Below are positions 18,900-28,293 of a DNA stretch of 64,000 bases, piece by piece. Below the pieces are notes generated by a model. The model was not told where the DNA came from. It saw only the letters and a list, made by a program, of their open reading frames with translations, and ran no database searches. The stretch comes from Algoriphagus sp. PAP.12 (GTDB taxonomy: Bacteria > Bacteroidota > Bacteroidia > Cytophagales > Cyclobacteriaceae): contig NZ_JAPPSQ010000018.1 in assembly GCF_026652115.1 (NCBI RefSeq), positions 25,958 through 89,957 of the forward strand. The letters run 5' to 3'. The first letter of the stretch is position 1, and every line of letters starts with the position of its first letter. Made by a program: the position numbers and the translations under genes.

Positions 18900-19293
18900 A
18901 TAGACCTGTTTATATCTATAACTAAGTTAAAATTCAAAAAACAAGCTGAGTCATAATTATTGCTTCTATTCCCCAACTCACTGACCAAAACTAAAATCTA
19001 GATGTTTTCAGCCATTCACGTTCAGATTACCATCGGAATATGAAGAACATCCTATTTTGACTTCAAATAAATAGGTCTTATCAATATAAAGTTAAATTTT
19101 CATACAAGCAATCCTACCAATAATACAGTTTCAATCTAAAAATAATTATACCCTTAAGGATAATCTATAAGAAAAGGGAGGTTTAAGTAAATCAGCAGAA
19201 AATCAAAAAAAATGAGATCTCCTCGAAAAAATATGAAACTCTATACTTGGATCAATATTCAATTAGTGTAGGCGTTCTATTTCATCTTAATCA
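18900..19293. other. Gene-free AT-rich stretch
   Basis: These 394 bases hold no convincing ORF (the longest ATG frame near 19211 encodes 18 residues), no tRNA shape and no strong hairpin. The left end should contain the promoter of the peroxidase-cluster operon on the minus strand. I see nothing else. Confidence 0.6.
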
Positions 19294-20646
19294 TCAATTT
19301 TCAGGGCCTAATTTCCCCTTTGCTTGATTTTTTAAATCTTGGGAATTATAAAACTTCCCTCCTTTGATGACTGTATGAACGGACCTTGTTCGGGTGATGT
19401 CTTCTAAAGGGTTTTTCTTTATGATAATCAAATCCGCCCAGTTTCCAGGCTTGATACTCCCTGTTTTATCTTCTATACCCAAAGCTTCAGCATTCTGTTG
19501 AGTGGCAAAATATAGCACATCCCCTTCAGGGATTCCGACCTCCACCATCGCTGCCATCTCTTTATGGATAAAAAATCCGCCGATTCCTGCTCCCAGATAA
19601 TTATCCAATAAAAGTGGGCGATCTGTGCCCACGGTGATCAAACCACCGGCATCATAATACCGCTTGAGAATTTGTTGCTTCACCGGATAAATCAAAGCAC
19701 CCAGTTCATTGAAACTTGAAGGCTTCTTTGATTTAATAATTTCTAAAGTAAATGGGGTGAAATAAAGGTCTTCAAATGCAAAATCAAACAAGGCTGGCGA
19801 ATCAATCATTCCTATTGCTCCGTAGGTTGCCAAGGTTGCATCAAAATAAACTCCCTTATCAATGTATAATTGAATGATTTCATTCAAGCGAGGATCTTGT
19901 GGATCGATCTGCTTCAAGCTTTGATAAGCATCAATAGAATCCGCAAATAGCCTTCCTCCAAGAAAATGTTCCACACGATCTATCCCCATTTCAATAGCTT
20001 CCTGTGGGTTCACTGAGTTTCGAAAACCAGAGTTCAAATGTCCCGTCACAGTCAAGTCATGCTTATGAGCCTGATCAATCAAGACTTCAAGATCTTCTCC
20101 TGTGATACCTTTCGCCTTAAAGCCATAGGCTCCCTTTCCAGCCCATTCGTCTACTCTTTTGCGGATATCCTGCTCTGTAAAATCCAGATTCCAATCTGGC
20201 GCAGCTGTACCGAAATAAGGTCCTGAATGCAAAATTCTTGGCCCAGGAACCTGCCCTGCATCAATCCTTTCCTGTAAATCCCACATTTTTTCGGGCTCTA
20301 TTTCTCCGGCAGGAAATGTACTGGTCACCCCATTTGCCAAAAAAATCTTAGGCATGGCCAAAGTATCATCATAGGCTTTCCCATCATAACTTACCCGATA
20401 ATGGGCGTGCAAATCAATCAATCCAGGTAAAATGTAATCATCCTCTGACAGACTTTTCACCTGCCAATTCATCACTTTTTCATTCCCGGTCCCGAACTTT
20501 CCATTGACTATATAAATCGCTCTATTCTTTTTGAAGGTCTTGGTATCAGTATCAAAAACCCATCCTCCAGTTAAGATTTGATGTTGAGAAAAAACTGAAT
20601 TGCACACAAAAAAGAAGATCAAATTGATCAAAAAATGCTTTTTCAT
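19294..20646 (-). CDS. Exported amidohydrolase-family metal enzyme
   Basis: The product is a 450-residue metal-dependent hydrolase of the imidazolonepropionase-like amidohydrolase group. The N-terminus is a signal peptide (MKKHFLINLIFFFVCNSVFS), which fixes the start at the ATG at 20646 rather than the TTG 36 bases upstream. The metal motif LIDLHAH places H80 and H82 at the end of the first strand. A lysine in GFKAKG, histidines in TVTGHLNSG and RVEHFLGG, and an aspartate in TVGTDRP follow in the usual order. The C-terminal GSIKPGNWADLIIIKKNP is the typical closing strand of these enzymes. Substrates in this group include cyclic amides and dipeptides, so none can be named. It is transcribed away from the GH20 gene. 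Confidence 0.85.
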   Translation of the reverse strand: MKKHFLINLIFFFVCNSVFSQHQILTGGWVFDTDTKTFKKNRAIYIVNGKFGTGNEKVMNWQVKSLSEDDYILPGLIDLHAHYRVSYDGKAYDDTLAMPKIFLANGVTSTFPAGEIEPEKMWDLQERIDAGQVPGPRILHSGPYFGTAAPDWNLDFTEQDIRKRVDEWAGKGAYGFKAKGITGEDLEVLIDQAHKHDLTVTGHLNSGFRNSVNPQEAIEMGIDRVEHFLGGRLFADSIDAYQSLKQIDPQDPRLNEIIQLYIDKGVYFDATLATYGAIGMIDSPALFDFAFEDLYFTPFTLEIIKSKKPSSFNELGALIYPVKQQILKRYYDAGGLITVGTDRPLLLDNYLGAGIGGFFIHKEMAAMVEVGIPEGDVLYFATQQNAEALGIEDKTGSIKPGNWADLIIIKKNPLEDITRTRSVHTVIKGGKFYNSQDLKNQAKGKLGPEN

Positions 20647-20908
20647 AAAAGGATGGGTTTGGGTCAGATAAATCTTTGTCAATATACAATAATCAAGGTT
20701 TAGTAATAATGGAACCCCTCTGATTTCAATGTCATTCAGCTTTAGCTTAGTAAAAGGTTAAGATTATTTTTTAGATCAAAACATTTTAATTACTCAATTA
20801 AATAGAAGAATTCGAAATCAGTTTCGTAAAAATTTCTATTTAGTTTTCTGATTTACCCCGAATCTTGTTTTGTTTTACTTATTTTCGACTACTCAAATAA
20901 CCCTTTCT

Positions 20909-22945
20909 ATGAAAAAACTTATTGTTTTAGTCTGTTTCTCTTTTTTGGCTTTTTCATGTCAGAAAAATGAAGGCACTCCTGTTGAACTCCAAATTTTACC
21001 AAGTCCAACATCCCTAACAATTTCCGGAAATTCAGACCTGGATGTATCTGATATCCAGAAAGCCTATCTAGATGCCTATAACTATTTTGTTTCAGAAGGT
21101 AATCTGGACACCTGGAATAATGAATCAATTTCTTTCAACTTAGACCTTGGAAAAAACCTAAAAGAAGAAGCCTATGAATTGGAAATTTCAAGTGATCAGG
21201 TTTCTGTCATCGCCAGTTCTCAAGAAGGTCTTTGGTATGGTTTGATGACTTTGGGACAAATCTTGGAAGATTCCCAAGACCAAAACGCCAGTTTGCCGTT
21301 AGTTCAAATTTCAGACGAACCTTCACTTTCTTATAGAGCCATTCATTGGGATGTCAAGCACCATCTGGAAACAAAAGACTATTACTATGAAATGTTGGAT
21401 AAGCTTGCCGAACAAAAAATCAATGCAGTTATCGTCGAAATTGAGGATAAATTAGCCTATAAACTAAAGCCCAAAGTAGGCTCCTCTGACGCATTTAGTA
21501 TCGAGGAATGGAAAGCAATCAGTGACTACGCAAAAGCAAGAAATATAGAATTGAGTCCATTGGTTCAAGGGCTTGGGCATGCTTCTTTCATCCTCAAACA
21601 TGAAGAATACATGGACCTGAGAGATAATCCTGAAAGTGACTGGGCTTTCAATCCATTAGATGAAAAAACCTACGAAGTTCAATTTGATCTGTATGAAGAT
21701 GCTCTGAAAGCATTTCCATACGCTACCTATCTACATGTCGGAGGTGATGAAGTTCATACAACCGGGAGAAATAGTGGCAAATCTGCTTTGGAACTTCAAT
21801 TGATCTGGTTGAATAGAGTCAGTGAATACGCAGACCAAAATGGCCTTACTCCTATCTTTTGGGATGATATGCCTCTAAAAAATGCCGGAGTGTATCAGTC
21901 TATTTTCAATGGAAATTTGACAGAATCACAAGTGGATAGTATCTGGACAAAACATGAACCCGAGCTTAATAAATATGTAGACATGTTTCCAAAAAACTGT
22001 GTTTACATGAGATGGAACTACAGCATTCCAGAATCACCGGGAAATGAAAGAGCCATGAAATGGTTTACAGATAATGGTTTCCAAGTGATGGGAGCCACTG
22101 CGGGACAGACTCGTTGGAATTTGATGCCTTTGGAAAGAAGTAATGCCAAAAACATAAGAGATTTTGCTTTGATTTCTATCAGAAATGGAGCCGATGGATT
22201 GCTCTTGACACTTTGGGATGATGATTCTCCTCACTTTGAATTATACGATAGAGGCATCACCAATTTCGCAGAATATACTTGGGCTGGTGAAAAAAGATCA
22301 ATCGAAGAAATTCAAAAAGCTTTTAGACAAAGAACTTTTGGAAATGAGTTGGCTGATGATTCTTTTGAATTTATCGACTCTTTAGAATTGTCAGTGGCAT
22401 TCTGGAAAAATGCATTGATTCAACCAAAGCAAGACAGAAACAGGCTTTATATGCAAGGTGACAATGCGATCAATTCTATGATAGAAATGCCCGATTTGGA
22501 TTCTGTGGGTGCTTGGACTGTAAAGTATTCGGAAAAACTTCAAAAAGCAGCTGAAAATCAAAGACGAATTGAGTCAATTTTGGTACAAATTGAGAAATCA
22601 AAAAGGCTAGCTAAAAGGAATACATACAAATTGGAGGTCTACGAACAAGTGGCACAAATTGCACAGTTCTCCAACCGAACCCTCTTAACTTTGGCTGAAC
22701 TGGACGAACCAAGTGGTGAAAAAAGAAATCAAGCCGAAGCCAAACTCAATGGATTGGCTTCTGAATGGAAAGCGATTGAATCCAAAGTAGAATCAGTCTA
22801 TGGTAAAACTAGACAATTGAACAAACCGAAAGATTACATTTTGGATCAAGATCATCACCAACATTTAGCAAACCAAGGCATTAAGTTTACAGATTGGCAG
22901 TTTCGAGCAGAGCACTTGTTTATAGAAAAAGTTGGCTCGAGATAA
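20909..22945 (+). CDS. GH20-type beta-N-acetylhexosaminidase-like lipoprotein
   Basis: This 678-residue enzyme probably cleaves N-acetylhexosamine-containing glycans at the cell envelope. A lipoprotein signal peptide ends in LAFS-C (C17), so the ATG at 20909 is the start. Residues 25-140 match the zincin-like N-terminal domain common in GH20 enzymes, and the TIM barrel starts near SYRAIHWDVKHH (141). The catalytic Asp-Glu pair is seen in HVGGDEV (D280, E281). The strand-2 region VQGLGHASFILKHEEY and FWDDMPL fit the barrel. The last 180 residues are helical, charged and coiled-coil-like, without a known domain. The fit to GH20 is clear at the active site but divergent elsewhere, so substrate specificity is uncertain. 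A strong terminator follows. Confidence 0.8.
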   Translation: MKKLIVLVCFSFLAFSCQKNEGTPVELQILPSPTSLTISGNSDLDVSDIQKAYLDAYNYFVSEGNLDTWNNESISFNLDLGKNLKEEAYELEISSDQVSVIASSQEGLWYGLMTLGQILEDSQDQNASLPLVQISDEPSLSYRAIHWDVKHHLETKDYYYEMLDKLAEQKINAVIVEIEDKLAYKLKPKVGSSDAFSIEEWKAISDYAKARNIELSPLVQGLGHASFILKHEEYMDLRDNPESDWAFNPLDEKTYEVQFDLYEDALKAFPYATYLHVGGDEVHTTGRNSGKSALELQLIWLNRVSEYADQNGLTPIFWDDMPLKNAGVYQSIFNGNLTESQVDSIWTKHEPELNKYVDMFPKNCVYMRWNYSIPESPGNERAMKWFTDNGFQVMGATAGQTRWNLMPLERSNAKNIRDFALISIRNGADGLLLTLWDDDSPHFELYDRGITNFAEYTWAGEKRSIEEIQKAFRQRTFGNELADDSFEFIDSLELSVAFWKNALIQPKQDRNRLYMQGDNAINSMIEMPDLDSVGAWTVKYSEKLQKAAENQRRIESILVQIEKSKRLAKRNTYKLEVYEQVAQIAQFSNRTLLTLAELDEPSGEKRNQAEAKLNGLASEWKAIESKVESVYGKTRQLNKPKDYILDQDHHQHLANQGIKFTDWQFRAEHLFIEKVGSR

Positions 22946-22967
22946 TCTATCCCTTGCTATTTAATCC

Positions 22968-22999
22968 AAGCTCCAGTGAATAACTGGAGCTTTATTTTT
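22968..22999 (+). terminator. Hairpin terminator after the GH20 gene
   Basis: A ten-base perfect stem (aagctccagt / actggagctt, arms 22968-22977 and 22983-22992, loop gaata) is followed by tattttt. Confidence 0.85.
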
Positions 23000-23078
23000 G
23001 CAGAAATGATCTCGATTCTAATAGGAATTGAAAATCCTTTTTTCTATTTTTCCACCTTGACACAATAGACCTAACCCA

Positions 23079-24275
23079 ATGAATAAAAATAAGTTTCACC
23101 TTTTGATTGCTTTCTTTTTTTTGAGTCTTTCTATCCAAGCTCAGGAAGCATTATTTAACGCTCAACAAATTATTTCTCCCGAGATTCATGAGGATTCCTC
23201 AGTGACTTTTCGACTTTTCGCACCAAATGCAAATTCTGTCCAAATCACAGGCGACTTTTTACCAACTGTGAAAGTTGAAACTCCTCGTGGCACCATGGAC
23301 GGGCCTGGCAAAGCGGATCTGATAAAAGATGAAAATGGAGCCTGGGTTTACAAGTCAAAAATATTGAAACCAGAGTTATATAATTATTCCTTCATAATTG
23401 ATGGTTTCAACACGACCGACCCCAACAATCCTTTTTTGATTCGCGACGTAGCTTCCGCCACCAATATTTTTATAATTGGAGGAGGACACGCAGATCTTTT
23501 CGAAGTGAAAGATGTACCTCATGGAACTGTTTCCAGAAGATGGTATGATTCTCCAGGTTTAGAGATGGACCGTCGGGTGACTATATACACCCCTCCCGGA
23601 TATGAAAACTCCAATGAGAAACTTCCAGTCCTTTATCTTCTTCATGGTGCTGGAGGCGACGAAGAAGCTTGGATCAATTTAGGAAGAGCCTCTCAGATCA
23701 TGGACAACTTGATAGCTGAGGGTAAAGCAAAACCTATGATCGTCGTGATGCCCAATGGAAATGTAATTCAAGACGCCGCTCCAGGAGAAGGCAGCATGGG
23801 GTATTATAAACCACAATTTATGGTGCCTCAGACTATGAATGGACGATATGAAGCAAATTTTATGGATATCGTAAAATTCGTTGAGAGTAATTATCGAGTA
23901 ATCCCTGACAAAGCCCATAGAGCCATTGCAGGCCTTTCAATGGGTGGTTTTCACACCATGCATATCTCACGGTTTTACCCAAACACTTTTGATTATGTTG
24001 GGCTATTCTCAGCAGCATTGATGCCTCGTGAAGACGCAACAGGAAAAGTGTATAGCAATATTGATGAAACCCTTCAAACCCAAATGGACAATGGCTACAA
24101 GCTCTATTGGATCGGAATAGGAAAAACTGATTTCCTTTACAATGCGAACAAAGACTTCAGAGATAAATTGGACAACATGGGGATGAAATACGAATACATG
24201 GAGACCGAGGGAGGCCACACTTGGAGAAACTGGCGAGTTTATTTGAGTGAGGTCGTCCCTATGCTTTTCCAATAA
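23079..24275 (+). CDS. Exported CE1-like esterase with N-terminal E-set domain, copy 1
   Basis: The product is a 398-residue exported esterase of the feruloyl/acetyl-xylan esterase D-like group. A signal peptide (MNKNKFHLLIAFFFLSLSIQAQ) leads into an immunoglobulin-like E-set domain (about res 30-140, SVTFRLFAPNANSVQITGDF), as in esterases acting on polysaccharides. The alpha/beta hydrolase part has the LLHGAGGDE oxyanion region (187-195), nucleophile S287 in GLSMGG, D351 and H380 in GGHTW. The next gene, 15 bases downstream, encodes a paralogue with the same layout, so they form an operon and arose by tandem duplication. Likely role: removing ester groups from plant or algal glycans; the exact substrate is unknown. 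Confidence 0.88.
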   Translation: MNKNKFHLLIAFFFLSLSIQAQEALFNAQQIISPEIHEDSSVTFRLFAPNANSVQITGDFLPTVKVETPRGTMDGPGKADLIKDENGAWVYKSKILKPELYNYSFIIDGFNTTDPNNPFLIRDVASATNIFIIGGGHADLFEVKDVPHGTVSRRWYDSPGLEMDRRVTIYTPPGYENSNEKLPVLYLLHGAGGDEEAWINLGRASQIMDNLIAEGKAKPMIVVMPNGNVIQDAAPGEGSMGYYKPQFMVPQTMNGRYEANFMDIVKFVESNYRVIPDKAHRAIAGLSMGGFHTMHISRFYPNTFDYVGLFSAALMPREDATGKVYSNIDETLQTQMDNGYKLYWIGIGKTDFLYNANKDFRDKLDNMGMKYEYMETEGGHTWRNWRVYLSEVVPMLFQ

Positions 24276-24290
24276 TAAACCAATCACAAC

Positions 24291-25451
24291 ATGAACCTAA
24301 AACAACTTTCAATGGGAATTTGCCTGATACTTTTTTCAGGGACTTTCCAGTTTTCTCAAGCGCAAGAAATCAGTGCTATGCAAGCACCTCAGGTAGTTTC
24401 GCCTGATATTGCCGATAACGGATCTGTCACTTTTCGAGTTTTTTCTCCCAATGCAAATGAAGTTTCCGTCAATGGAAGCTGGATGGGTTTTCGAGAAACA
24501 TTACCCCTGACCAAAGCTGAAAATGGAGTCTGGGAGGTAACCGTCGACCCACTTCCATCAACGATGTATCATTATAATTTCTTCATCGATGGAGTAGCCG
24601 CAATCGATGTAACCAATCCTCACGCTTTAAGAGATGGGACTAGATATGCCAGCCTATTGATGATTCCAGGTGAGGGAGCCAAGGTATTCCAACAAAACGA
24701 TGTTCCTCATGGAAGTCTTTCTAAGGTTTGGTATGATTCCCCTTCCTTGGGAATGAAACGAAGAATGTATGTTTATACTCCTCCAGGATATGATTCGAGC
24801 AATGAATCTTACCCCGTTCTGTATCTATTGCATGGTGCAGGAGGTGATGAAGACGCTTGGTCTTCCCTTGGTAGAGCCAATTTAATCTTGGATAATTTGA
24901 TCGCTTCAGGAAAGGCTAAACCTATGCTGGTGGTGATGACCAATGGAAATGCTTGGCAAAGTTCAACCCTGACTATGGCTCCTGGAGTAACGCCTCCAAC
25001 TCGAGAAACCTATGCTCAATGGTCTGGTAAATTTGAAAAAAGTCTGGTTGAGGATGTAGTTCCATATATCGAGGATAATTACCAAGTAATAAAAGAGAAA
25101 GATTCTAGAGCAATTGCAGGCCTTTCTATGGGAGGTGGCCATACTATTACTGCCTCCACCACTTATCCAGGGACATTTGGCTATATCGGTGTATTCAGCA
25201 GTGGGATTTTTGACCCAAATACGAATATGGACGAAATGAAAAACAAGTTCATCGCATTGAAAGACTCAGGTGTAAAAGAATACTGGGTAGGTTGTGGAGT
25301 CGATGATTTCGTCATGGAATCCAATAAGCGTCTATTGAGCGTATTGGATGAAACGGGTTTTGAGCATGACTATCATGAAAGTGCCGGAGGTCATACCTGG
25401 GCAAACTGGAGAGATTACTTAGCTATTTTCTCACCAATGCTATTCAAATAA
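24291..25451 (+). CDS. Exported CE1-like esterase with N-terminal E-set domain, copy 2
   Basis: This 386-residue paralogue of the preceding gene has the same order of signal peptide (ending FSQAQ), E-set domain (SVTFRVFSPNANEVSVNGSW) and esterase domain. The catalytic residues align: S279 in GLSMGG, D338 or D339 in GVDDF, H368 in GGHTW. Long identical blocks (YPVLYLLHGAGGDEDAW and RAIAGLSMGG) match copy 1, but the substrate-loop region between them differs (MTNGNAWQSSTLTMAPGVTP versus MPNGNVIQDAAPGEGSMG), suggesting the two accept different substrates. It starts 15 bases after copy 1 and ends before a strong bidirectional hairpin. Confidence 0.88.
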   Translation: MNLKQLSMGICLILFSGTFQFSQAQEISAMQAPQVVSPDIADNGSVTFRVFSPNANEVSVNGSWMGFRETLPLTKAENGVWEVTVDPLPSTMYHYNFFIDGVAAIDVTNPHALRDGTRYASLLMIPGEGAKVFQQNDVPHGSLSKVWYDSPSLGMKRRMYVYTPPGYDSSNESYPVLYLLHGAGGDEDAWSSLGRANLILDNLIASGKAKPMLVVMTNGNAWQSSTLTMAPGVTPPTRETYAQWSGKFEKSLVEDVVPYIEDNYQVIKEKDSRAIAGLSMGGGHTITASTTYPGTFGYIGVFSSGIFDPNTNMDEMKNKFIALKDSGVKEYWVGCGVDDFVMESNKRLLSVLDETGFEHDYHESAGGHTWANWRDYLAIFSPMLFK

Positions 25452-25476
25452 GAAACAATTAACCAATCTACCTATC

Positions 25477-25513
25477 GAGGCACGGTTCGTAAAAGGATCG
25501 TGTCTCTTTTTTT
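25477..25513. terminator. Hairpin with T-run between convergent genes
   Basis: The stem gaggcacg / cgtgtctc (one G-T pair; arms 25477-25484 and 25499-25506) is followed by seven T. It terminates the esterase operon and slightly overlaps the stop codon of the convergent barrel gene. Confidence 0.8.
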
Positions 25514-26222
25514 AAAAGTAATAAGACAAGCCTAAGTTCAATTGAAGCAAGTTAATATTCAGATTTGCTTTGGTCGAATTTTGTATTTCTGGCAAGACGT
25601 CCGGATCTGATGAAATTTTCTTTTTTTCGGTTCTCTCTATCCCGACTACCCCTACATTTAACTCAAAAGCAAAGCCTTGTTTGACTAAAAAAATCATTCC
25701 AGGCGTGAAGGCTATCCCATAGCTCCTTTCACTAATATCATAATCTTCCTTACTGTTTCCAGTTTCGGCAGTCTCAGTCCCATTACCAAATCCATACTCG
25801 AGGCCTGTCTGAGTGAAAATATAGAACTGGTTTGTTTGGCCTATCGGGAAATAATTCCTGATGAACGGGTTGAAAAACCAAGAAAAGACCTCTGAATCAG
25901 AGAGAGTATTTGGCCCGAAAGTATTGATTGACTCAGCTTCAGAAAGGTTAGAATCATAAGTTACACCCATTCCGACTGCAAAATTTTCTTTGAAAAAATA
26001 GCCTCCACCTGTATTGACCGAAGTTGAAGATGACTTGCTATATTTTACATTATCGAGGAGGACCTTCGAATTTTCTTTAGAATTCTGAGAATATGAAAAA
26101 AGGAGGCCTACATATCCTGTATTCTTTTCCAATTTTTTGGGAGCTTCATCAAATTGAGCTATCGCTTGGTTTGAAAAAAAAGACAATAAAATCAACAATA
26201 GGAAACTTAAAAATCGATTCAT
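25512..26222 (-). CDS. Outer-membrane beta-barrel protein
   Basis: The 236-residue protein has a signal peptide (MNRFLSFLLLILLSFFSNQAIAQ) followed by alternating hydrophobic/polar strands and a terminal phenylalanine (LNLGLSYYF), the usual end of an outer-membrane barrel. Strand-like segments include TGYVGLLFSYSQNS, SVNTGGGYFFKENFAVGMGVTYDS, FYIFTQTGLEYGFGNGT and SYGIAFTPGMIFLVKQGFAFELNVGVVGI. It fits the small OmpA/OprF-like barrel group widespread in Bacteroidota, without a periplasmic domain. Its function is not known. It is transcribed convergently to the esterase operon and divergently from the BamA-like barrel gene. Confidence 0.8.
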   Translation of the reverse strand: MNRFLSFLLLILLSFFSNQAIAQFDEAPKKLEKNTGYVGLLFSYSQNSKENSKVLLDNVKYSKSSSTSVNTGGGYFFKENFAVGMGVTYDSNLSEAESINTFGPNTLSDSEVFSWFFNPFIRNYFPIGQTNQFYIFTQTGLEYGFGNGTETAETGNSKEDYDISERSYGIAFTPGMIFLVKQGFAFELNVGVVGIERTEKKKISSDPDVLPEIQNSTKANLNINLLQLNLGLSYYF

Positions 26223-26511
26223 CTTAAATATGTTTTAGAATATTTTAGAAATTCACTCGTAGCGTAATTTACCTATTCCAATTCGGAAATTGAAAGATAA
26301 TATTCACGTTATTCAACTAACAATCAAGCTATTTAAAGACCGGCAATTGAAATTCAAAACTAATTACAACAACATATGATCTAGATAAATGTTTGTGATT
26401 GATTAGTTAATTTCAATTTCAAGGAAGAGGGGATTTATAAGAAACTAAGGCTTCAGATAATATTCTTATTTTTAAGAGAAAACCAAATCCACCTTTTTAT
26501 TAAAAAATGCC

Positions 26512-27570
26512 ATGCGCTTATTTTTCATACCTATTTTACTCCTCATTTCTATTTCAAACTTCTCTTATTCTCAGGAGACAGATAGCCTTCCCAAGCAGAA
26601 AAAAGTGGAGGTAAGCGTCATGCCCTATATGAGCTACAACAGAAACTTAGACTTTATGATCGGTGTCATTCCCATGGGAATGTATCGGATCAATCCTTCT
26701 GATACTATTTCTCCGAAATCGCTTTCTGGCTTAGCCGCTGTTTATACTACGAATGGCTCTTATTTCATCTCTGTTTTTAACAAAATCTATCTGGATGAAG
26801 ATAAATGGAGAATTACAGCCTTTGCGATGACCGGAGATAGGAACTCCCAATTCTATATAGATGACATGGAAGATCCCGGATTCTATGATTTTGGAACAGA
26901 AACCACCTATGCCATGGTTGGATTTCAGAGGCAGGTTTTCTCGGATTTTTATGCAGGATTCAATTATTCCTATACTCATCATTATACCGTATATGAAGAT
27001 GATGTCCAAGAACCAAGTACCGTCAAAACAAATGGACTTCAATTTACCACTCTATACGACAATCGGAATTCAGTCTACTATCCGACCTCCGGAGTAAAAT
27101 CCAACCTAAAATTAATTTCATTTCCAACTTGGTTTGGCAATGAAGTTCAAGCCCAAAAAATCACGGCAGAATTTAATGAGTATTTTCCTATGAGGAATGG
27201 TCATGACGTCCTAGCAGCCAGATTTGCAGGAAAATTCGGATTGGGCGATATCGCCTTTGAGCAGCAAGTTACTTTGGGAGGAAAAGACATCCGAGGTTAT
27301 TCTCAAGGAAAATTCAGAGGAGATGGCTTGATTGCCGTGCAAGGAGAATACCGATACAATTTCAAAGAAGGAATGGGCTTGGTAGGATTTTTTGGCCTCG
27401 GCACCATCTATGGTTCTGATACGGAAGACTTTAATTGGAAACTCTACCCCGGAGCTGGAGTTGGGTATAGATATGGGGCGTTCAAATCTGTCAAATTTAA
27501 TATCGGTCTTGATGCAGCTGTGGGAAAAGACGATTGGGGAATCTACTTCAGAATTGGAGAATCTTTTTAA
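26512..27570 (+). CDS. BamA/TamA-like (Omp85) barrel protein without POTRA domains
   Basis: The 352-residue product has a signal peptide (MRLFFIPILLLISISNFSYSQ) and then a complete-looking 16-strand-type barrel but no POTRA domains. The Omp85 hallmark GGKDIRGYSQGKFRG (about res 258-272) matches the VRGF/Y loop-6 motif, and YDNRNSVYYPTSG with the C-terminal WGIYFRIGESF also fit the family's surface-antigen domain. POTRA-less Omp85 proteins exist in Bacteroidota, but their function is poorly known; patatin-linked or lipid-related export roles have been proposed for some relatives. It is a single-gene unit divergent from the small barrel gene, with 289 bases between them. Confidence 0.8.
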   Translation: MRLFFIPILLLISISNFSYSQETDSLPKQKKVEVSVMPYMSYNRNLDFMIGVIPMGMYRINPSDTISPKSLSGLAAVYTTNGSYFISVFNKIYLDEDKWRITAFAMTGDRNSQFYIDDMEDPGFYDFGTETTYAMVGFQRQVFSDFYAGFNYSYTHHYTVYEDDVQEPSTVKTNGLQFTTLYDNRNSVYYPTSGVKSNLKLISFPTWFGNEVQAQKITAEFNEYFPMRNGHDVLAARFAGKFGLGDIAFEQQVTLGGKDIRGYSQGKFRGDGLIAVQGEYRYNFKEGMGLVGFFGLGTIYGSDTEDFNWKLYPGAGVGYRYGAFKSVKFNIGLDAAVGKDDWGIYFRIGESF

Positions 27571-27655
27571 TCCCTGAGGAAACTCACTTTTCTACTTTTA
27601 TTTAATTTTTGTAAAAATTTTCTAAGAATTTGATTTTGAATTAAAATCTTTATTT

Positions 27656-27676
27656 ACTTTGTAATTCAAAGTACTT
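27656..27676 (+). promoter_or_regulatory. Palindromic operator-like site, copy 1
   Basis: The sequence ACTTTG-TAATT-CAAAGT is a perfect palindrome with a 5-base spacer (27656-27672) and is followed by ACTT. It ends 10 bases before the start of the membrane-protein gene at 27683. An identical-architecture site lies at 28604, and a winged-helix regulator gene lies between the two, so it is a candidate autoregulatory operator. It may overlap a -7-like TACTTTG. Confidence 0.6.
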
Positions 27677-27682
27677 TTAAAA

Positions 27683-28291
27683 ATGAGAAAACCCGAACAA
27701 GAATTAGCGGACATCAAGTCCATGATGGAGCGGAGCACCCGCTTTCTTTCTCTAAGTGGACTTTCCGGTGTCATGGCAGGAATATATGCTTTGATCGGAT
27801 CCGGAATGGCCTGGTACTGGATAGAGGGAAGTCAAAGCCTTGGTGCTTCCCCAATATCAAATCATTTTGATCTTTTGAACCGTCTGTTGATTTTAGGATC
27901 GGTTGTTTTGATACTTGCTATTGGTACGGCTTTCATTTTTAGTAGAAAGAAAAGTCAAAAAAACGCACATAAACTCTGGACCTCAGCGAGCAAAAGATTC
28001 ATGAGCGCCTTGTTTATCCCAGTGATTGCAGGTGGTTTATTCTCCTTTGGATTAATCCATGAAGGGTACTTCTCTATGATTCCGGCAGCTACTTTGATTT
28101 TCTATGGTCTGGGATTGATCAATGCTTCCCATTTCACTATCAATGAATTGAAAAATCTTGGATTAATTGAATTGATTATTGGGCTGGTTGCGGCATTTCA
28201 TCCCGAAATCGGCCTCTATTGCTGGGCTGCAGGATTTGGAATGGCCCATATTATTTATGGCGCCATGATGTACTACAAATACGACAGATAA
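27683..28291 (+). CDS. Membrane protein of the CreD module
   Basis: This 202-residue protein begins with a short cytoplasmic helix (PEQELADIKSMMERSTRFLSLSG) and then has about five or six transmembrane helices. A segment resembling SGLSGVMAGIYALIGSG follows the first helix. No catalytic motif is visible. In this window it precedes a winged-helix regulator by two bases, then a small membrane protein, CreD and a DUF4153 protein, so it is probably part of an envelope-associated module. The palindromic site 11 bases before its start suggests control by the adjacent regulator. Family membership is unknown to me beyond being a membrane protein of the sort found in similar Bacteroidota loci. Confidence 0.7.
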   Translation: MRKPEQELADIKSMMERSTRFLSLSGLSGVMAGIYALIGSGMAWYWIEGSQSLGASPISNHFDLLNRLLILGSVVLILAIGTAFIFSRKKSQKNAHKLWTSASKRFMSALFIPVIAGGLFSFGLIHEGYFSMIPAATLIFYGLGLINASHFTINELKNLGLIELIIGLVAAFHPEIGLYCWAAGFGMAHIIYGAMMYYKYDR

Positions 28292-28293
28292 GC

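Noticed and set aside
18900..19293. Possible small RNA or small gene in the 394-base gap
   Set aside because: No hairpin-terminator pair, no promoter-like element in a suitable place and only an 18-codon ORF were found.
20870..20908. Upstream ATG for the GH20-type lipoprotein
   Set aside because: It would bury the lipoprotein signal peptide that starts at 20909.
28219..28293. Extended N-terminus for the winged-helix regulator
   Set aside because: The extension overlaps the upstream membrane-protein gene and encodes no fold element; the GTG at 28294 follows the upstream stop directly.
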